Source: Phalacrocorax aristotelis
Lineage: Eukaryota; Chordata; Aves; Suliformes; Phalacrocoracidae
NCBI RefSeq assembly: GCF_949628215.1
Contig: NC_134281.1
Location: 40,408,512-40,472,511, forward strand
Length of the DNA stretch: 64,000 nt
Direction of reading: 5' to 3'
The notes under the pieces are model-generated. The model was not told the DNA's origin. It ran no database searches and saw nothing but the letters and a program-made list of their open reading frames with translations. A program made the translations under genes and the position numbers. Positions 1 through 12,261 of this stretch are shown piece after piece (positions within the stretch are counted from its first letter, which is position 1; each line of letters begins with the position of its first letter).

Positions 1-418
1 CAAGCGCTTTGGAGGGCGGCCAAGGAGAAGTTGTTGTTGTAGTTCCATGCTGTACTACTAGTCCTGTGTTTACTACGTTTGTGTATTTTACAGAAAGTCT
101 AAGTGGGAAACAGTCTTTCCTAAGTTCTTAAATTAAAGGTATTAATGGCCCTTGGTTCTCAAAGTCTGCTCTCAGTGCTGCATAAATATCTGAGTATCTT
201 CAACTTGACTCAGGAATCAAGAAAAGTAGCCCAAAGCTGATTTATAATATGATAGTGTTAAACAGTGTTCTAAAGAGAAAATTTCAACATTTTTCTTCTT
301 ACTTTTCTGAATGTTTTCAGAATCTTAGGAATCACACTGACGGGGCATGGTTTTGGATAAGCAACTTATATTTCTAATCTATTCTAAATGTATTTAACAT
401 CTCTCCTATTCATTGCAG

Positions 419-569
419 GTTTCCTTCAACATCTCCAGTTAAACCTCTACCAAAATTATGTCCACCAAAAGAGAACTTGGAAAACTTCTCTAGAGACAAA
501 GAAAGACTTCTTAAACTGCCACATTTATCCAGGAGAACTTTTAAAAAACATGAGTTACTACAGTCTCTG
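419..569 (+). CDS. DEPDC1: DEPDC1 exon: end of DEP domain and linker
   Basis: Acceptor cattgcag, donor ctg|gtaata. The first base completes an Arg codon split with the preceding, unseen exon. It encodes [13 protein letters not shown] and then a basic, Ser-rich linker ([13 protein letters not shown]). Human DEPDC1 has FPATSPLKTLP just after the DEP domain, which fixes the register. Confidence 0.93.
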
Positions 570-3500
570 GTAATAACTTGTTTCTTATGTAATTACAGTT
601 GCCATGTATTTTCTTTATTCTCTTAAAAAAAAAAACCTAGAAGCAGTCATCTTTTAGTGACACTATTCTGTTTTGTCACCTTCCCTTCTAGCTTAAGAAA
701 TAAATTAGTAGCTTCTTCTAGACAGTGAAGTGGAACATTTATAGAGGTGTAGTAGAAAGATACAGCTATATTTTATAATGAAGTGTCTTGGTGACATGTT
801 GTTTCTCTTCAGTGTACAAAAAGCTTTTATTAAATAACCTGTAAATATTCAAACAAAATACATGCATGTAAAATCATAGCTGTAACTGTAACATGACGTT
901 TCTGAAATGCTGGCAGCAAGTGGAAGGGATTATGGATTTGACAGAAGAAATTAAGTACAGTTAAAACTATACAAAGCTGTTTCTTCTGAACTTATGACAA
1001 TAGTTTGTTGGGAGGAGATATGGGGGGTAGAGTATTATTAAGGCAACCAAGTTACTTAATCAGAAAAAAAGGTTATTTGATAAACCAACCCCTATGCCCT
1101 CCCCCATTGCAGTATAGAGCTAATTTTGCATCAATACGATCTGAGATTACATAGAGTTTTTATTGTGTATATATGTGTAAGCAATTGAGCATCATCAGCA
1201 TGGGAGGTTTTTGTTTTCTTTTGGATTGTTTTCTTTGTTTTGTCTCCTTCAGTGCAGAGTGATCCCTGCTACAGTATATTAAAGTTGTAGGAGGGCTGGA
1301 AGGTAGAGTTCTAGAAACTATTGAGATGACATGTCCTTGTTGAAACTTAATTTTTTTTTTTTGTTTAGGACAAATAAAAGGCACAAATTATTTAACTGTT
1401 CTGCTTGCTTTCTGAATAAGATTGAATGCGAGTGTTTGGCCCTTTATTCTTTTGAGATTTCTCTGTGTGTGCGTGCATGCATACTTTCTGAATTTAGATT
1501 GCAATCCTGAAGGAGAGTACTTCACTTACTAACTCATTTGGTTTTTGTGTGTTTCTGCCTTTTAAGTTGCCGACTTCTGAGTTGATCAAGTTGTCTTTCA
1601 TAGTGTCGTCTTTTGCTTTTTAGTTGGGTATGCTTACATTTGAGTGCTGAGACTGTTAAGGTTACTCCCTGGATCGTGTTCTGGAGTTTAATGTGTTGCA
1701 GAAAGCTCTGTACTTCTGAGAACAATTTTTACTTAGTTTTGAATTATATTAACACCCTTGTTTATCTTATGGTATAAACCACTTCTTTTCAGGAAAATTT
1801 AGAAAAAACAAAACCTGATATAATAGAAGAAAACAAGGAAGACACCCTGCATAGGAAGGAAATAAGCCAGGAATATGTGCAAGAAACTTGGAGAAATATT
1901 ATTCTAATACAGTAAGTAATACATTATAAAAAGCACTTCTCATGTGCTTCTTGTATGTAATGGTCCGATCAAGCTTTTGGCCTGCAAATTTTTCTTTAAT
2001 TTTTAAAGTTATGTTTAAGTCTAGTATTTTTACAAACTATTTTTTACATATGCTTTCCAATGTATGTATTAACATTGGATTGTTATATTTAAGAAAGGTA
2101 TTGAAATTTATTGTTGCTGGTGTTAAAATATTTTAAGTACCATAGATACAGATGTTTGAATAGATATAGAAAGAACTTGTTTTAATTCATTACTAGCAAA
2201 CCTTTTAGACAACATCTGCTCCCTTATTCCCCATAGTTTGCAAACCATTTTAGGCCTCCCATCTTTGGAAGAAGTTTTGCAACCAACACAGATAGTTCCT
2301 GAGTATGTCATATACAACATGACGAACACAAGCAAACATGGTGTTGTTATTTTGCAGAACAAATCAGGTAAGATTTTTTTAGTGGTTTGCTTAAAGATTC
2401 TGTATCATGTAATAACAGCAAACAACAAATAATAATTTAAGTAATATGTTCCATAGTCTGTCTTTTATACTACTTTTCCCAAACTATGGTATACTTCAGT
2501 ATATTTGCATAGAAGATCTTGCAGGTGTATTGCATTCACTTAAATTGCACATGCAGCAATATTTAAAATCAGTTTTAAATTTAATCTTTTGTACTTCACA
2601 TATTAATACGTGTGCTGCTATTTGTCATAGTTAAGTCTTTGGGTTTATATATAAATAATGTACTTGTTTGTTTATTTTAGACGACCTACCTCACTGGGTG
2701 TTGTCAGCTATGAAATGCCTCGCATATTGTAAGTCACTGAATAGCTTTTAAGTTTCAGAAGCCTATTTTGAGAGTTGGAAGTGAAATACACTTGTATGTT
2801 AAGATGAATTGTTATGTTTTAGTTTGGAAATAATATAAGTGCCTTGATATGCTAAGCAATTACAGCAATCCCTATCAAATTATTGTGCAGAAATGTAACC
2901 TAAAAGAGTTAACACATGTTATTTTCAGGGAATCAAGATACCAGCTGTTTAGTAGCCTAGCTGGTTATCCTGCTTTTAGGCTGCATTGTCTGATTCAGCA
3001 TATGAATTGTTGGCAACATGAACAGATTAAATTGGTGGAAGAAGAGGGGTTTCAGTTTTCCTTAATCCATGAAATGTGCAGGAGAATTAATTAAACTCTA
3101 AGCTTTCAGCGGAAGCATGCTGTCCAAGGCCATGAAGAAGCTAAGGACTATTTTTCATTAAATTAATTCCTAGTAGAAAAAGAGTTAGGCAGGGAATAAA
3201 CTTCAGTGGTTGGGCAAAACCTGATTTCTTCTAATGCAGTTTTTCAGGAGTAAAGGGACTCTCCTTTTCTAGTTACTGGCTTTGAGCTGGACTGAAACAG
3301 TTACTATGCTTCATATTAAACTGGGGAGGCCAATTCACAGAAAACCAGTGAATTTTTTGTCTTAGAAGAAATGAAAATTTTGGAAAGGGTTTGAGAAAAA
3401 AGCATGCTTGTATAGTCAGCTTTATTGCCTACTGAATTTGTCATGACAACAGAAGGAAGAGTTCTGCTCATTTTTTTCCTGGATCCTGGACTTGGAATAT

Positions 3501-6500
3501 AGTGCCTCTGGTACCTCCTTATCTGCTCCCCACCTTTTTCTCTAAAGAAAAAGCTTTAGCAAAAGCTTATGCATAAAACCCTGTAAGACACCTTTTTAAT
3601 AGTTACAGTTTAGTTGTGGAAAACTAAGGCCTTCAAATGTCTTACGAATCACTGCCTAGTAGACGAGATGGATTTTTAAAGTCAGACATTTTAGCTGTTA
3701 ACTGTGTTTTCTGACAACTGAAATTCCATTGTCTGCAGATTGAGAGTCAGACTGCACTCATCATTTGTTTTGGTATTAACATATGAAATATCAAGTAGAA
3801 AAACTGATTGCAACTTACAGAAAACTTGGTGCATCTGTTTTGTTTTCTTTATGTGTTTCCTTAAATGTAAAATTTAGAAAGGCATGATGTTGAATCTTAA
3901 ATGTCAGAAAAGAAGAATCAGTTACCTAAGGCATCAGTGTTACGCGTACTTGAGCAGCTGCCTTGGAGCTACTGGCAAAGTAAAAGTATTTACTGTGGAG
4001 TAATACAATTAACACAGGTTTTCACACATTGGGGGGGGTGGGGAACCCCGTACTTTCACAGTGAAACTATTGAAGTTCAGTTCTAATGGCTTAGTCTGAT
4101 GTGGATTCTCTTGCTAATAACAGTGGTTTTGTTCTTCAGCATGTGCTGTAGCAGACCTGTGTGGTACTATTAGTCTTTCTCCTTTACAGTGCCATTGATT
4201 TTTTTTTTTTTTCCCCCTTTTAATGAAACTTCACAGAATCTGTCTTTGAGGCTTCCTTTGTCAGATGTGTTTGAAGCTGTGTTACAAACAGATACAGATT
4301 GCAATTATGTAAGCTCTGCATCTCTATGAAGCAGGCTTTGAAAAGATTGTGGAGAAGCAGAAGACAAGTAGACTGACTTTTTTTTTTTTTTTCAAAACTG
4401 CCTCTTTAAATGGCCAACAGAGCATGCTAGAGTTAGATGAGCGCCTCTCAAAAGAAAACGGAGATGATGAGCTCTTTATATGTGTTCTTGCCCTGCTGTT
4501 TAACTCTTGCCTCTGTTCCTGGCAATCTCCTTCATTAGCTCCCTTCAGAGCTGTACTAGCTATAATGTGGTTGGATGGTGTGTGTGTATACACCTGCTTA
4601 TATCTCTAGCTGCTCAGTGGAACTGTGGTAGGTGTCCATGTCGGGTAGTGTGGCTTCAGAAGTTCAGTGTGCAGTGTACATTCTTGTGAAAATGACCCTT
4701 CCCCCCCCCCCCCCCCCCAACATGACCCTGTTTCTTCAACTGCATTCCCAAAAACAGAGCCGCTTACGTGAGGAGCACTATTAGGAAAAGTGGGACAGGG
4801 AAGAGCTTGGTGAGTGGATTTAGATCGAAGTGGAAAATATAGCGAGCACTGGTCTTTAAGCGTTTCAGTACCTTAATTCCCACATCAGTCCTTTATTTAG
4901 AACTAATAGGTCTTTGTATTCATGAAACAACAACTACAAGCAAGCTTTCTGTTTTTTCAAATTCTCCATTTCTAATTTGAGTTAATTAGTTCAAGTGGAG
5001 ATCTTATCTCTGCATCTGCTAGCTATACTGGAACCAAATGATTAAGGTGGTAGTTACTTTGCGCAATGAAAACTGAAAATACTTATGCTGGCAGGGGGAA
5101 TACTGCTCCACTATATTTTTAGTGTTGTGTGTGGTTATGTGGTTATGATTATAACGTTTGATCATATCAAAAGTTAAAATTTCCCTGGTTCTATGTGTAA
5201 GTAAAACTGCCATCTCCTAATTCATTAGAATTGGCTTTGTAAGGTAGCTTCTTTCATTTGTAGAAGGTCAGTGGAGTATGATAACATCTGGGTTGAGTTC
5301 TACACAATGTCAAGTTTTATTTGTACCAGGACCCCTTTCATTCTTCCTTTTTCCTTGCCTTTAGCAACATGGGCAAGGTTTATTAACCACATATCTTAGA
5401 TCTGTATTACTTATCTGTCCACTTCTGAAGGAAGTTAGTTGTGTGTAGCTGAGATTCACCATGGGAGTAGTGGTGAACAAAACTTTCTCTTGGTGAACCA
5501 TTTGAATAGAGGAGTTGAAAAGAGGAGGTCCCCACAAAAGGAAGAAGCTGACCAGCTCTGTTTGGCCTGTGCATAAAGCAACATGTATATATTGGCTGGC
5601 TTCTCAGCTTGTGCATTCTCTGAAGTTTCTTCTTGATCTAGAAGCTAGAGCTCCCTGTAGAAGAACTGGGATTACTCTAGTTTAGAAATGAAGGAAGATA
5701 CTAAGAGTTTATTATTTTGCTGAGGAGCCTATAAAGGCCATACTGAGTTCTCATTTATTTTCTTAGTGTGGAACAGTTTTTGAAACTCAGCACAAATCCT
5801 CAGTGGCCACACAGAATATTTTACACTGGTTTTGCTTACAAATGGTACAGTGCTGACCTAAACAAAATATTTGTATATTGCTGATGTGATTCTTTCCAAG
5901 AGTAAACTTATGTTGATTTTTAAAATTTATTTATTTTATAATGGAATTGTGACATTTTTTGGTGAATTTTTTTTCTTCACCTCTTTTATAGGGCCTAGAA
6001 ATAACGACATGAGCCAACCAACTTATAATGGGTTTGAACGAGATGTATTCAGAACGGTTGCTGATTACTTTCTCAATCTCCCTGAACCATTACTTACTTT
6101 TGAATACTATGAACTTTTTGTTAATATTTTAGGTATGTATGAATTTAGAAATAATCAGTGCAAGCTAGAAGTTTATACCAAGTGGGGAACAAATCTGTAA
6201 GTCAAAGCAGACCTTGACCCCCTAATCTGTATGGCAGGTTGAATCTGAGGAAGATCATCAGTGCTATCATTCTGTATTACAATATTAATTGAAATGCAGT
6301 TCTGTCTCATAATAGCCTATATAAATTGCCGTCTGAGTTAACGTTCTAAATATGCAATAACCATAATTTAAAAATACGTGCTTGTTCCTGTCCCTCACTA
6401 TTGCAGTATGTTAACTTTATTCTTGCACGTTGGTTGCAATTATCTTGTTAAATTGCTTTTGTACTGAGCTAAATTTTTCTTAATTTTACTAACCAAGTCG

Positions 6501-9500
6501 GCTATAAATTAGCATCTTACATTTGTTGTCTTCTCTGTTCAGTTTGCAACTTTCTGAACTTGTTCATTTTCATACCACTTGCATCTTAATTTATATTTCA
6601 TTTTCTGATAGTTATGTGTGGTTACATCACAATTCCAGATATATGCAGTGGAAAATATTCTGTCCAAGATGAGAAATGTGACCCACAACCTTCAAAAATT
6701 CTTCACTTGAACTCTTTCAAGTCAACTGAATGTCTTCTCCTAAGCCTACTTCACAAAGAGCCTGAGAAAAAAAAGAAAGAATATGAAGCTTCCAGGAAGC
6801 CTTCAGAAGAGCTAACCATTCAAAAACAATATACAAAGAAATTGCAGCAATGTAAACTGCCATGTAAACAAGGCCGTGCTGATAATCTAATAGGAGGAAG
6901 CTGCCAAAATCTTTCAGGTTTCAGGAATGAACAAGATCCACCTTTAAAATTTAGGACAAAATGTTATTCTCTGGAAAGAATTGGAGCTACTGCCTCAAGT
7001 GCATGCAATAAAGGAGAATCTGATTCCCTCAGGCAAAGGGATGTGAACACCATCCTGGGTACAAGAAATGGAAAACAGTCACTGCCATGTGAGCATAAAG
7101 CTAATTCTCTATTGGAGCTTGGTTTTGATAACGCATGTCAAAAACAAACACATGGTATCAAGAGAGTGTCTGCCTCAACTCCTCAGACTAAAGAGCTGTT
7201 TGATGAAAATCGTGGGTCAAAGCAAATATGCAGGTCTCTGAGTTTACTTGGCAAGAAGAACTTCAAAAGTTGTGCTAGCATTAATATACCAGCTGCTGAA
7301 ATCACAGTAAAGCCAAGGTCTCAGCTGTGTGGGCAAGGAAAACCAAATATCTCTGATGTGGCTACTTCAGTGAACATCAGGACTGAGGTTTCTGATATCA
7401 CCGTCAAAAAGAGACTCTGCAAAAGTACCATAGAACTCTCAGAATACTCTCTCACTCACTCTTCTTATATGTTGACTGGCACGCAAAGTAAGATGGCTTT
7501 CTAAAGCATGTTGTATTGGCTTACTGTGTTGACTAACTAATCTCTGCTTCCTTAATCTTTGGCGCTGTTGCTAGGTTTTTTTGATATGCATATAACATGA
7601 TCTGTGGGATTTTAAAGAAAAAAATTTTAGTTGCTAAATTGCACTGTTTAAAGGTAGCCCTTTGTACCTCTGCTAACAAATAGTAGCGTGTAGTATCTTG
7701 GGAGTCTAAAACTTGATGTGTCAGTAATTTGCCTTTCTGTTCAGGTAAGTGATAAGTAATTCTGACCTAGACATTAAGAGTGAGGCGGCGAATTTGCACA
7801 GACCTGCCTGTTGGAGCAGATACCTTTTTCTGGTCTTTGAAACACATTTTCTGGAAATACTTCTGGGAATAACATTAGTGTAACTTCTTAATTGTATTAC
7901 GGTCTTAATTGTAGCAGCAGTATATAGTAATGAAGCAAGTTGAAGATGACCACACAAAAAATGTCCACATAACTACCTACTGTGTTACAGCTGAGTTTTA
8001 TGAGACATAGATTATCATCATTGAAAGAAACGAAGTTTCTTGTACTGAGATAAAAATACCCTGAAAGCTGGTTCAAGTCTTAACGATAGTTGTCTTTACA
8101 ATTAACTTGTAGATCTCCTTCAGCCTCATTTAGAAAGAGTTGCTGTTGAAGCACTACAGATATGTTGTTTGTTGCTTCCACCACCAAATCGCCGAAAGAT
8201 TCAGCTTCTAATGCGTATGATCTCTCGGATCAGTGAAAATGTTGATATGCCACGACTGCATGATGCGATGGGCACACGTTCTTTGGTAAGAGAATGATGA
8301 GTGCAGCAGATCTATTGATTTAAGAACAAGGCTGAAGTAATGCTGAGAATACTAGCAGTATTCCATACTTGAGGTTGTCTCTTGTCTCATTGCGATTCAA
8401 TAGTGATTAACGGGCAGATTTTTCATCTCCAGAATATTTGCAAAAATAGGACTTGAAGCAAGCACTTTCTTATTTCCATCCTAATATATTTCAAATATTG
8501 GTATTGCTTTTGTTTACTTTGGGAGGAGAAGGGAAATAATTTTTTTTAAGGAATGCAAATGATTGTTGAGTCTGATTTCTCACCCAGCTGCAATTTAACT
8601 TAAAAGGTGTTGGCAAAGTGTCTGTAGAAAACCTTTCTTAGGCTAAACATTTGTGTAGGTGAAGTTATGGCAAAGACGGTTCTGAAGAAATATATTTTCT
8701 GCCTAGTGAGTTTAAAGACTAGCTTCAAGGTCTGAATTTAAGCTTTCATTGCAAGGACTAAAGATTTTTGTCAAACAAGATCAGATAAAACAAAAAAGTA
8801 CATGCGCATGCTTATTTAAATCAGCCTATTAAAAGCTGGAAATATGAAAGCTGTAAAAATGTTGTGGTTTTTTTTTTTTAAAGCTATTTAAACCTGGATC
8901 TTGGTATGCATTACATTTTGGTTAGGTTGGCTCTGCACATTGTGTTGTTTGTTTTTTTTTTTTAAATCATCTCCCATGTCTCAAGATGGCTAACTGATGA
9001 TGTACACTTTTCTACAGGGCAGTAGTCTTATGACCTCTTTAAAATATTAATTGAAAGTACCGTTCAATTCAAAAAAAAAAATGTACAAGTCTAATGTTAT
9101 AAGAAGTTACTTTATTTCAGATGAGGAAAAATTGTAATTGATTTTCCTCTCTTGACCAGTGGCAGGAGCGCAGGCAAGAGAGATTGCAATGAAAGTTGGT
9201 ATTGGAGAACTCATTGTGCCACTGTGTAGACTGCAAAGAAGTCAAATCCCTCAACTTCACGTACTAATGATCTGTTAAACACTTCTAGATGATACAGACT
9301 TTTTCTCGATGCGTGTTATGCTGTGCAGAAGAAGTAGATCTTGATGAGCTACTTTCCACACGATTAGTTTCATTTCTAATGGACCATCAACAAGAAATAT
9401 TTAAAGTCCCTACTTACCTGCAGGTTGCAGTGCGAGACCACATAGAATACATGACGATGGCTCAGGTTGGTGGCATGATAGAAGTTAAGTTCACTTGCTA

Positions 9501-12022
9501 ATTGCAGAGTATTTGTTACTTCTGAAGGTGGGATGGGAAAACTGTAAATAAAACCACTATATTTTGAATGCAAACTTTTATTAAACTGTTGATGCGATCA
9601 CAGATATTAGCTATGTTATAATGTGTTGCAACTTGTGATGTCACTGTACGTTAATATGCTTGGATGTTTGTTAGGTACCTTCTTACTGAAATAGTACATA
9701 GTCATTTGACTATATGCAGACCCCTTCTTCAACTCTTGTTTCAGTGCAAATATCCGAAGGAAGAAATTTGTGCCATATTGCCAACATATTCATACTGCAA
9801 ACAAATAACTCCTGAGGAGTTTGAAGAACAAAAGGTTTCTACCTCTCAAGCTGCAGTGGCAGAGCTCTTAGAGAACATTATCAAAGATAAAAGCTTGTCT
9901 GTGAAAGACAAAAAGAAAAAGTTAAAACAGGTAAGAAACTTAGTGAATATTTCATCTACTTACGAAAATGCCTTTGTGAGGGAAGGATCTCGATCACTAG
10001 ACCACGGTATGGAACAAGAGCAGGCTGCACAACGAAAAATGATTGTTTTGTAGAAGAAAGCTCTTCAGTGTTTTTTGATTGCATGTTCTGATTGGGATTT
10101 TAAAGACAGTGTGTAATACAGAATTTAATACTGTCTGGCAGCAGTGGTGTTCAAACAATGGTTTAAAACCAGTATAAAATTATACTGAGATACTGCTCTC
10201 TGTTAAATAATACATGATAGAATTATAGCATGGTTTCTTGTGGTGCACTGCCTATACAAGTGACACCTATACATAGGTGGGCTTAAAATCAACAGGTGTT
10301 AAAAGAAGTGATTTTCTGCTTTAAGAGGTCAAGCCCTGTCTGTTCACAATTCTGAAACATTCTTTTCTGTGGACTTAGCTTTGTGTTTTGTAACATGTAT
10401 ATTGCTCAAGATTATCTGGCACTTCTATGGCCTAATACTAAAGCTAAAATACAGCAGTTCTGGCAGGATTTAATACTGGAGTGTTTTTTTCTGTTCCAGA
10501 CAACCTTTGGCAAGTATTTCTGACCAATTGAATAGTATTGTGCTTGTCCTAGAATCTCCTAAGCAAGTCTTGTGACTTAAATTTGAAAAAGCAGCTTTTG
10601 AGAGCAAGCACATTTCTTTCTCTTTGGTGCCCCTCCCCCAGCTTCTTCAACAGTGACTTTTATGTGTTGTGCAAACTTTCTGGTCCTGTAAAAGTGAAGG
10701 CTGGACTTTGTTCAAGTTCATTAAAACTTCCTGTATGTAAAAAACAGTAGTTAGTTACAGTCGATTAAAACTTGAAGTAAGCAGTAAGAAGTGATGCACA
10801 CCAGCACTTTAACCAGGTGAAATGGGGAGCAAGGAAATTACAAGTAGCTTGTACTGTAAGGGCCACATGGTAGCAAAGTTTATTTTTAAAATTTGCAGAG
10901 CTATATTGTTACAGTCTTGTCATCTGTGCTGGGATGGCTAGAGTGTGATAAATCACAACTTTTGAGCAATTATTCAGTTTTGATACTTTGAATTGGGGAA
11001 AGCCAAATACATGGCACTTACTAGAGGGTTGGGTCCAACTTGTGTCAACACCAGAAGTTACAAATGGTGTCACTTTCCATAGGTTGAATCAATTGGCAGA
11101 AAGCTTTGGCTGGTGCACAGGTGTATGTACCATTATTCCTTTCTGAGGCCTTACATAGAAAAAAGGCAAAATATCAAAACCCTGTCTCTGAAGCCAGATA
11201 TTTTTGTTTAGTTGTACATCTGTGGAAACTGGAAAAATAACTTCTTTGGTTAAATAGTAAGCTTTCCTGAGAATAATACCTTCAAAGCCTGATGAATCTT
11301 AACTTTTATTTAGATAAAATATTCATCACTGTGATTCTTGAAAGACAGCTTTACAAGCATAAAGAGGAGAGATGCCAGTGCTGGCTGTACAGCGTGGCTT
11401 CACATGGGTGGCTACCATGCCTTGCTCAGGGGTGGAAAGCTGGTTGTGCTGTTCAAACAGTGCACAGCATCGCTGTTACTCAGCTGATGAACACCATGGT
11501 GAGCAGCTGCAGACCATCATTGCAAATGGGGATCCAGGCATTTAGAACAGTATGGTGTTTGCTCATAGCGCTGGTTCAGTCACAACAGCTAAAAATCCTT
11601 GGGAATAGAATGTGATTAGAAGCTTTTCACACTTCAACAGAAGTTGAAGTGCTTGACGAAAATTCTGTTTGACTCATTCTTTATCCGTTTGCAGACTTGT
11701 AAGCACAAAGGGCTACAGCTGTGGTCAAGTGTCACAGCAGAGTTACTTTACAAGCTGATAGCCTCGCTGCTCCTGCTGATAGACATCCTTGCATGGTGAT
11801 TCATGCTCAAGCCCTGCACAGCTGGGTTTTTTTGGTGGAGGCTGATATTTTTATTTTAATTTTTGCTTTTGTGTTTTCTAGTTTCAGAAGGAATACCCTC
11901 TCATCTACCAGAACAGATTTCCAACTACAGAAAATGAAGCAATGCTGTTTGAGAACAAACCTACCATCAAACAACCGATGCTTAGCCTAAGAAAACCAAG
12001 ATTTCCTAGTCTAAGATATTAA
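419..12022 (+). CDS. DEPDC1: DEPDC1 (DEP domain containing 1), 3' ten coding exons; 5' part outside window
   Basis: Ten exons (419-569, 1793-1911, 2237-2367, 2681-2728, 5992-6132, 6612-7487, 8113-8285, 9289-9465, 9745-9930, 11882-12022) join in frame with GT-AG introns to give about 713 residues plus a stop. They match human DEPDC1 from about residue 108 to its end. The exons encode a linker, the RhoGAP-like domain (motifs [65 protein letters not shown]), a long low-conservation central exon, and a conserved C-terminal region ([46 protein letters not shown]). The N-terminal DEP domain must lie upstream of base 1. From family knowledge, DEPDC1 is a cell-cycle protein of proliferating and tumour cells, linked to spindle function and to ZNF224 co-repression; its RhoGAP fold lacks demonstrated GAP activity. 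No break is seen. A poly(A) signal follows at 12206. Confidence 0.97.
1793..1911 (+). CDS. DEPDC1: DEPDC1 exon: linker into RhoGAP-like domain
   Basis: Acceptor tcttttcag, donor gtaagt. Encodes an acidic linker, then [17 protein letters not shown], matching the human ELSQEDVEEVWRYVILI block. The last codon is split 2+1 with the next exon. Confidence 0.93.
2237..2367 (+). CDS. DEPDC1: DEPDC1 exon: RhoGAP-like domain, first part
   Basis: Acceptor ccccatag, donor gtaaga. Encodes [18 protein letters not shown] and [19 protein letters not shown], nearly identical to human. It ends in NKS with a split Asp codon. Confidence 0.96.
2681..2728 (+). CDS. DEPDC1: DEPDC1 48-base micro-exon of RhoGAP-like domain
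   Basis: Acceptor tttattttag, donor gtaagt. Encodes [15 protein letters not shown] with a split Trp codon at the end. It is identified by identity to the human protein and by exact phase fit with both neighbours. Confidence 0.95.
4701..4718 (+). repeat. C homopolymer, 18 bases
   Basis: An uninterrupted run of 18 C inside the 3.3 kb DEPDC1 intron. The exact length should be treated as uncertain because such runs are hard to sequence and assemble. Confidence 0.9.
5992..6132 (+). CDS. DEPDC1: DEPDC1 exon: RhoGAP-like core
   Basis: Acceptor ctcttttatag, donor gtatgt. Encodes [36 protein letters not shown] and [10 protein letters not shown], the best conserved part of the family. The preceding intron (2729-5991) is 3.3 kb and shows no other coding signal. 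Confidence 0.97.
6612..7487 (+). CDS. DEPDC1: DEPDC1 large central exon, in-frame skippable
   Basis: An 876-base exon beginning [10 protein letters not shown] and ending MLTGTQ. It carries landmarks shared with human ([32 protein letters not shown]) in otherwise divergent, Ser/Lys-rich, probably disordered sequence. Its length is a multiple of three and both ends are phase 1, so skipping keeps the frame. The human isoform 2 arises by skipping the equivalent exon. Confidence 0.96.
8113..8285 (+). CDS. DEPDC1: DEPDC1 exon: conserved C-terminal helical region
   Basis: Acceptor cttgtag, donor gtaaga. Encodes [38 protein letters not shown] and [13 protein letters not shown], nearly identical to human. 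Confidence 0.96.
9289..9465 (+). CDS. DEPDC1: DEPDC1 exon: RCVLCC motif region
   Basis: Acceptor cacttctag, donor gttggt. Encodes [20 protein letters not shown] and [20 protein letters not shown], matching the human C-terminal block. Confidence 0.96.
9745..9930 (+). CDS. DEPDC1: DEPDC1 penultimate coding exon
   Basis: Acceptor cttgtttcag, donor gtaaga. Encodes [18 protein letters not shown] and [16 protein letters not shown], then a Lys-rich coiled tail, as in human. Confidence 0.96.
11882..12022 (+). CDS. DEPDC1: DEPDC1 terminal coding exon and stop
   Basis: Acceptor tgttttctag. Encodes [20 protein letters not shown] and [20 protein letters not shown], then Tyr and TAA at 12020-12022. Human ends in the same motif. 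Confidence 0.96.
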   Translation, partial: FQKEYPLIYQNRFPTTENEAMLFENKPTIKQPMLSLRKPRFPSLRY

Positions 12023-12261
12023 TTTCGCCACATGTCAGCAGCTTTTTTTTTTATTGGATGGATGTATGAATGATTTACCAAAGGGCACTTGCTACAGAAA
12101 TTTGGTGGCTCTGTGTGTAGAAGGAAGACATGTTTACATGGACACTATGTTGAAAGGTGCCAAAATAACTTTTTTGTGCAGATAACTTTTGAATGACTGC
12201 TGAGAAATAAATATTTATCTGTTTACAAATTATTGCATTATATTGTGCTCAGTAAAATAAA
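12023..12261 (+). terminator. DEPDC1: DEPDC1 3' UTR with poly(A) signals
   Basis: AATAAA hexamers at 12206-12211 and 12256-12261 lie 184 and 234 bases after the stop. Cleavage shortly after either one is the likely transcript end; only position supports this. Confidence 0.6.

Noticed and set aside
1-418. A further DEPDC1 exon before 419
   Set aside because: No open segment matches the DEP domain, and the phase at 419 requires an exon that is not in the window.
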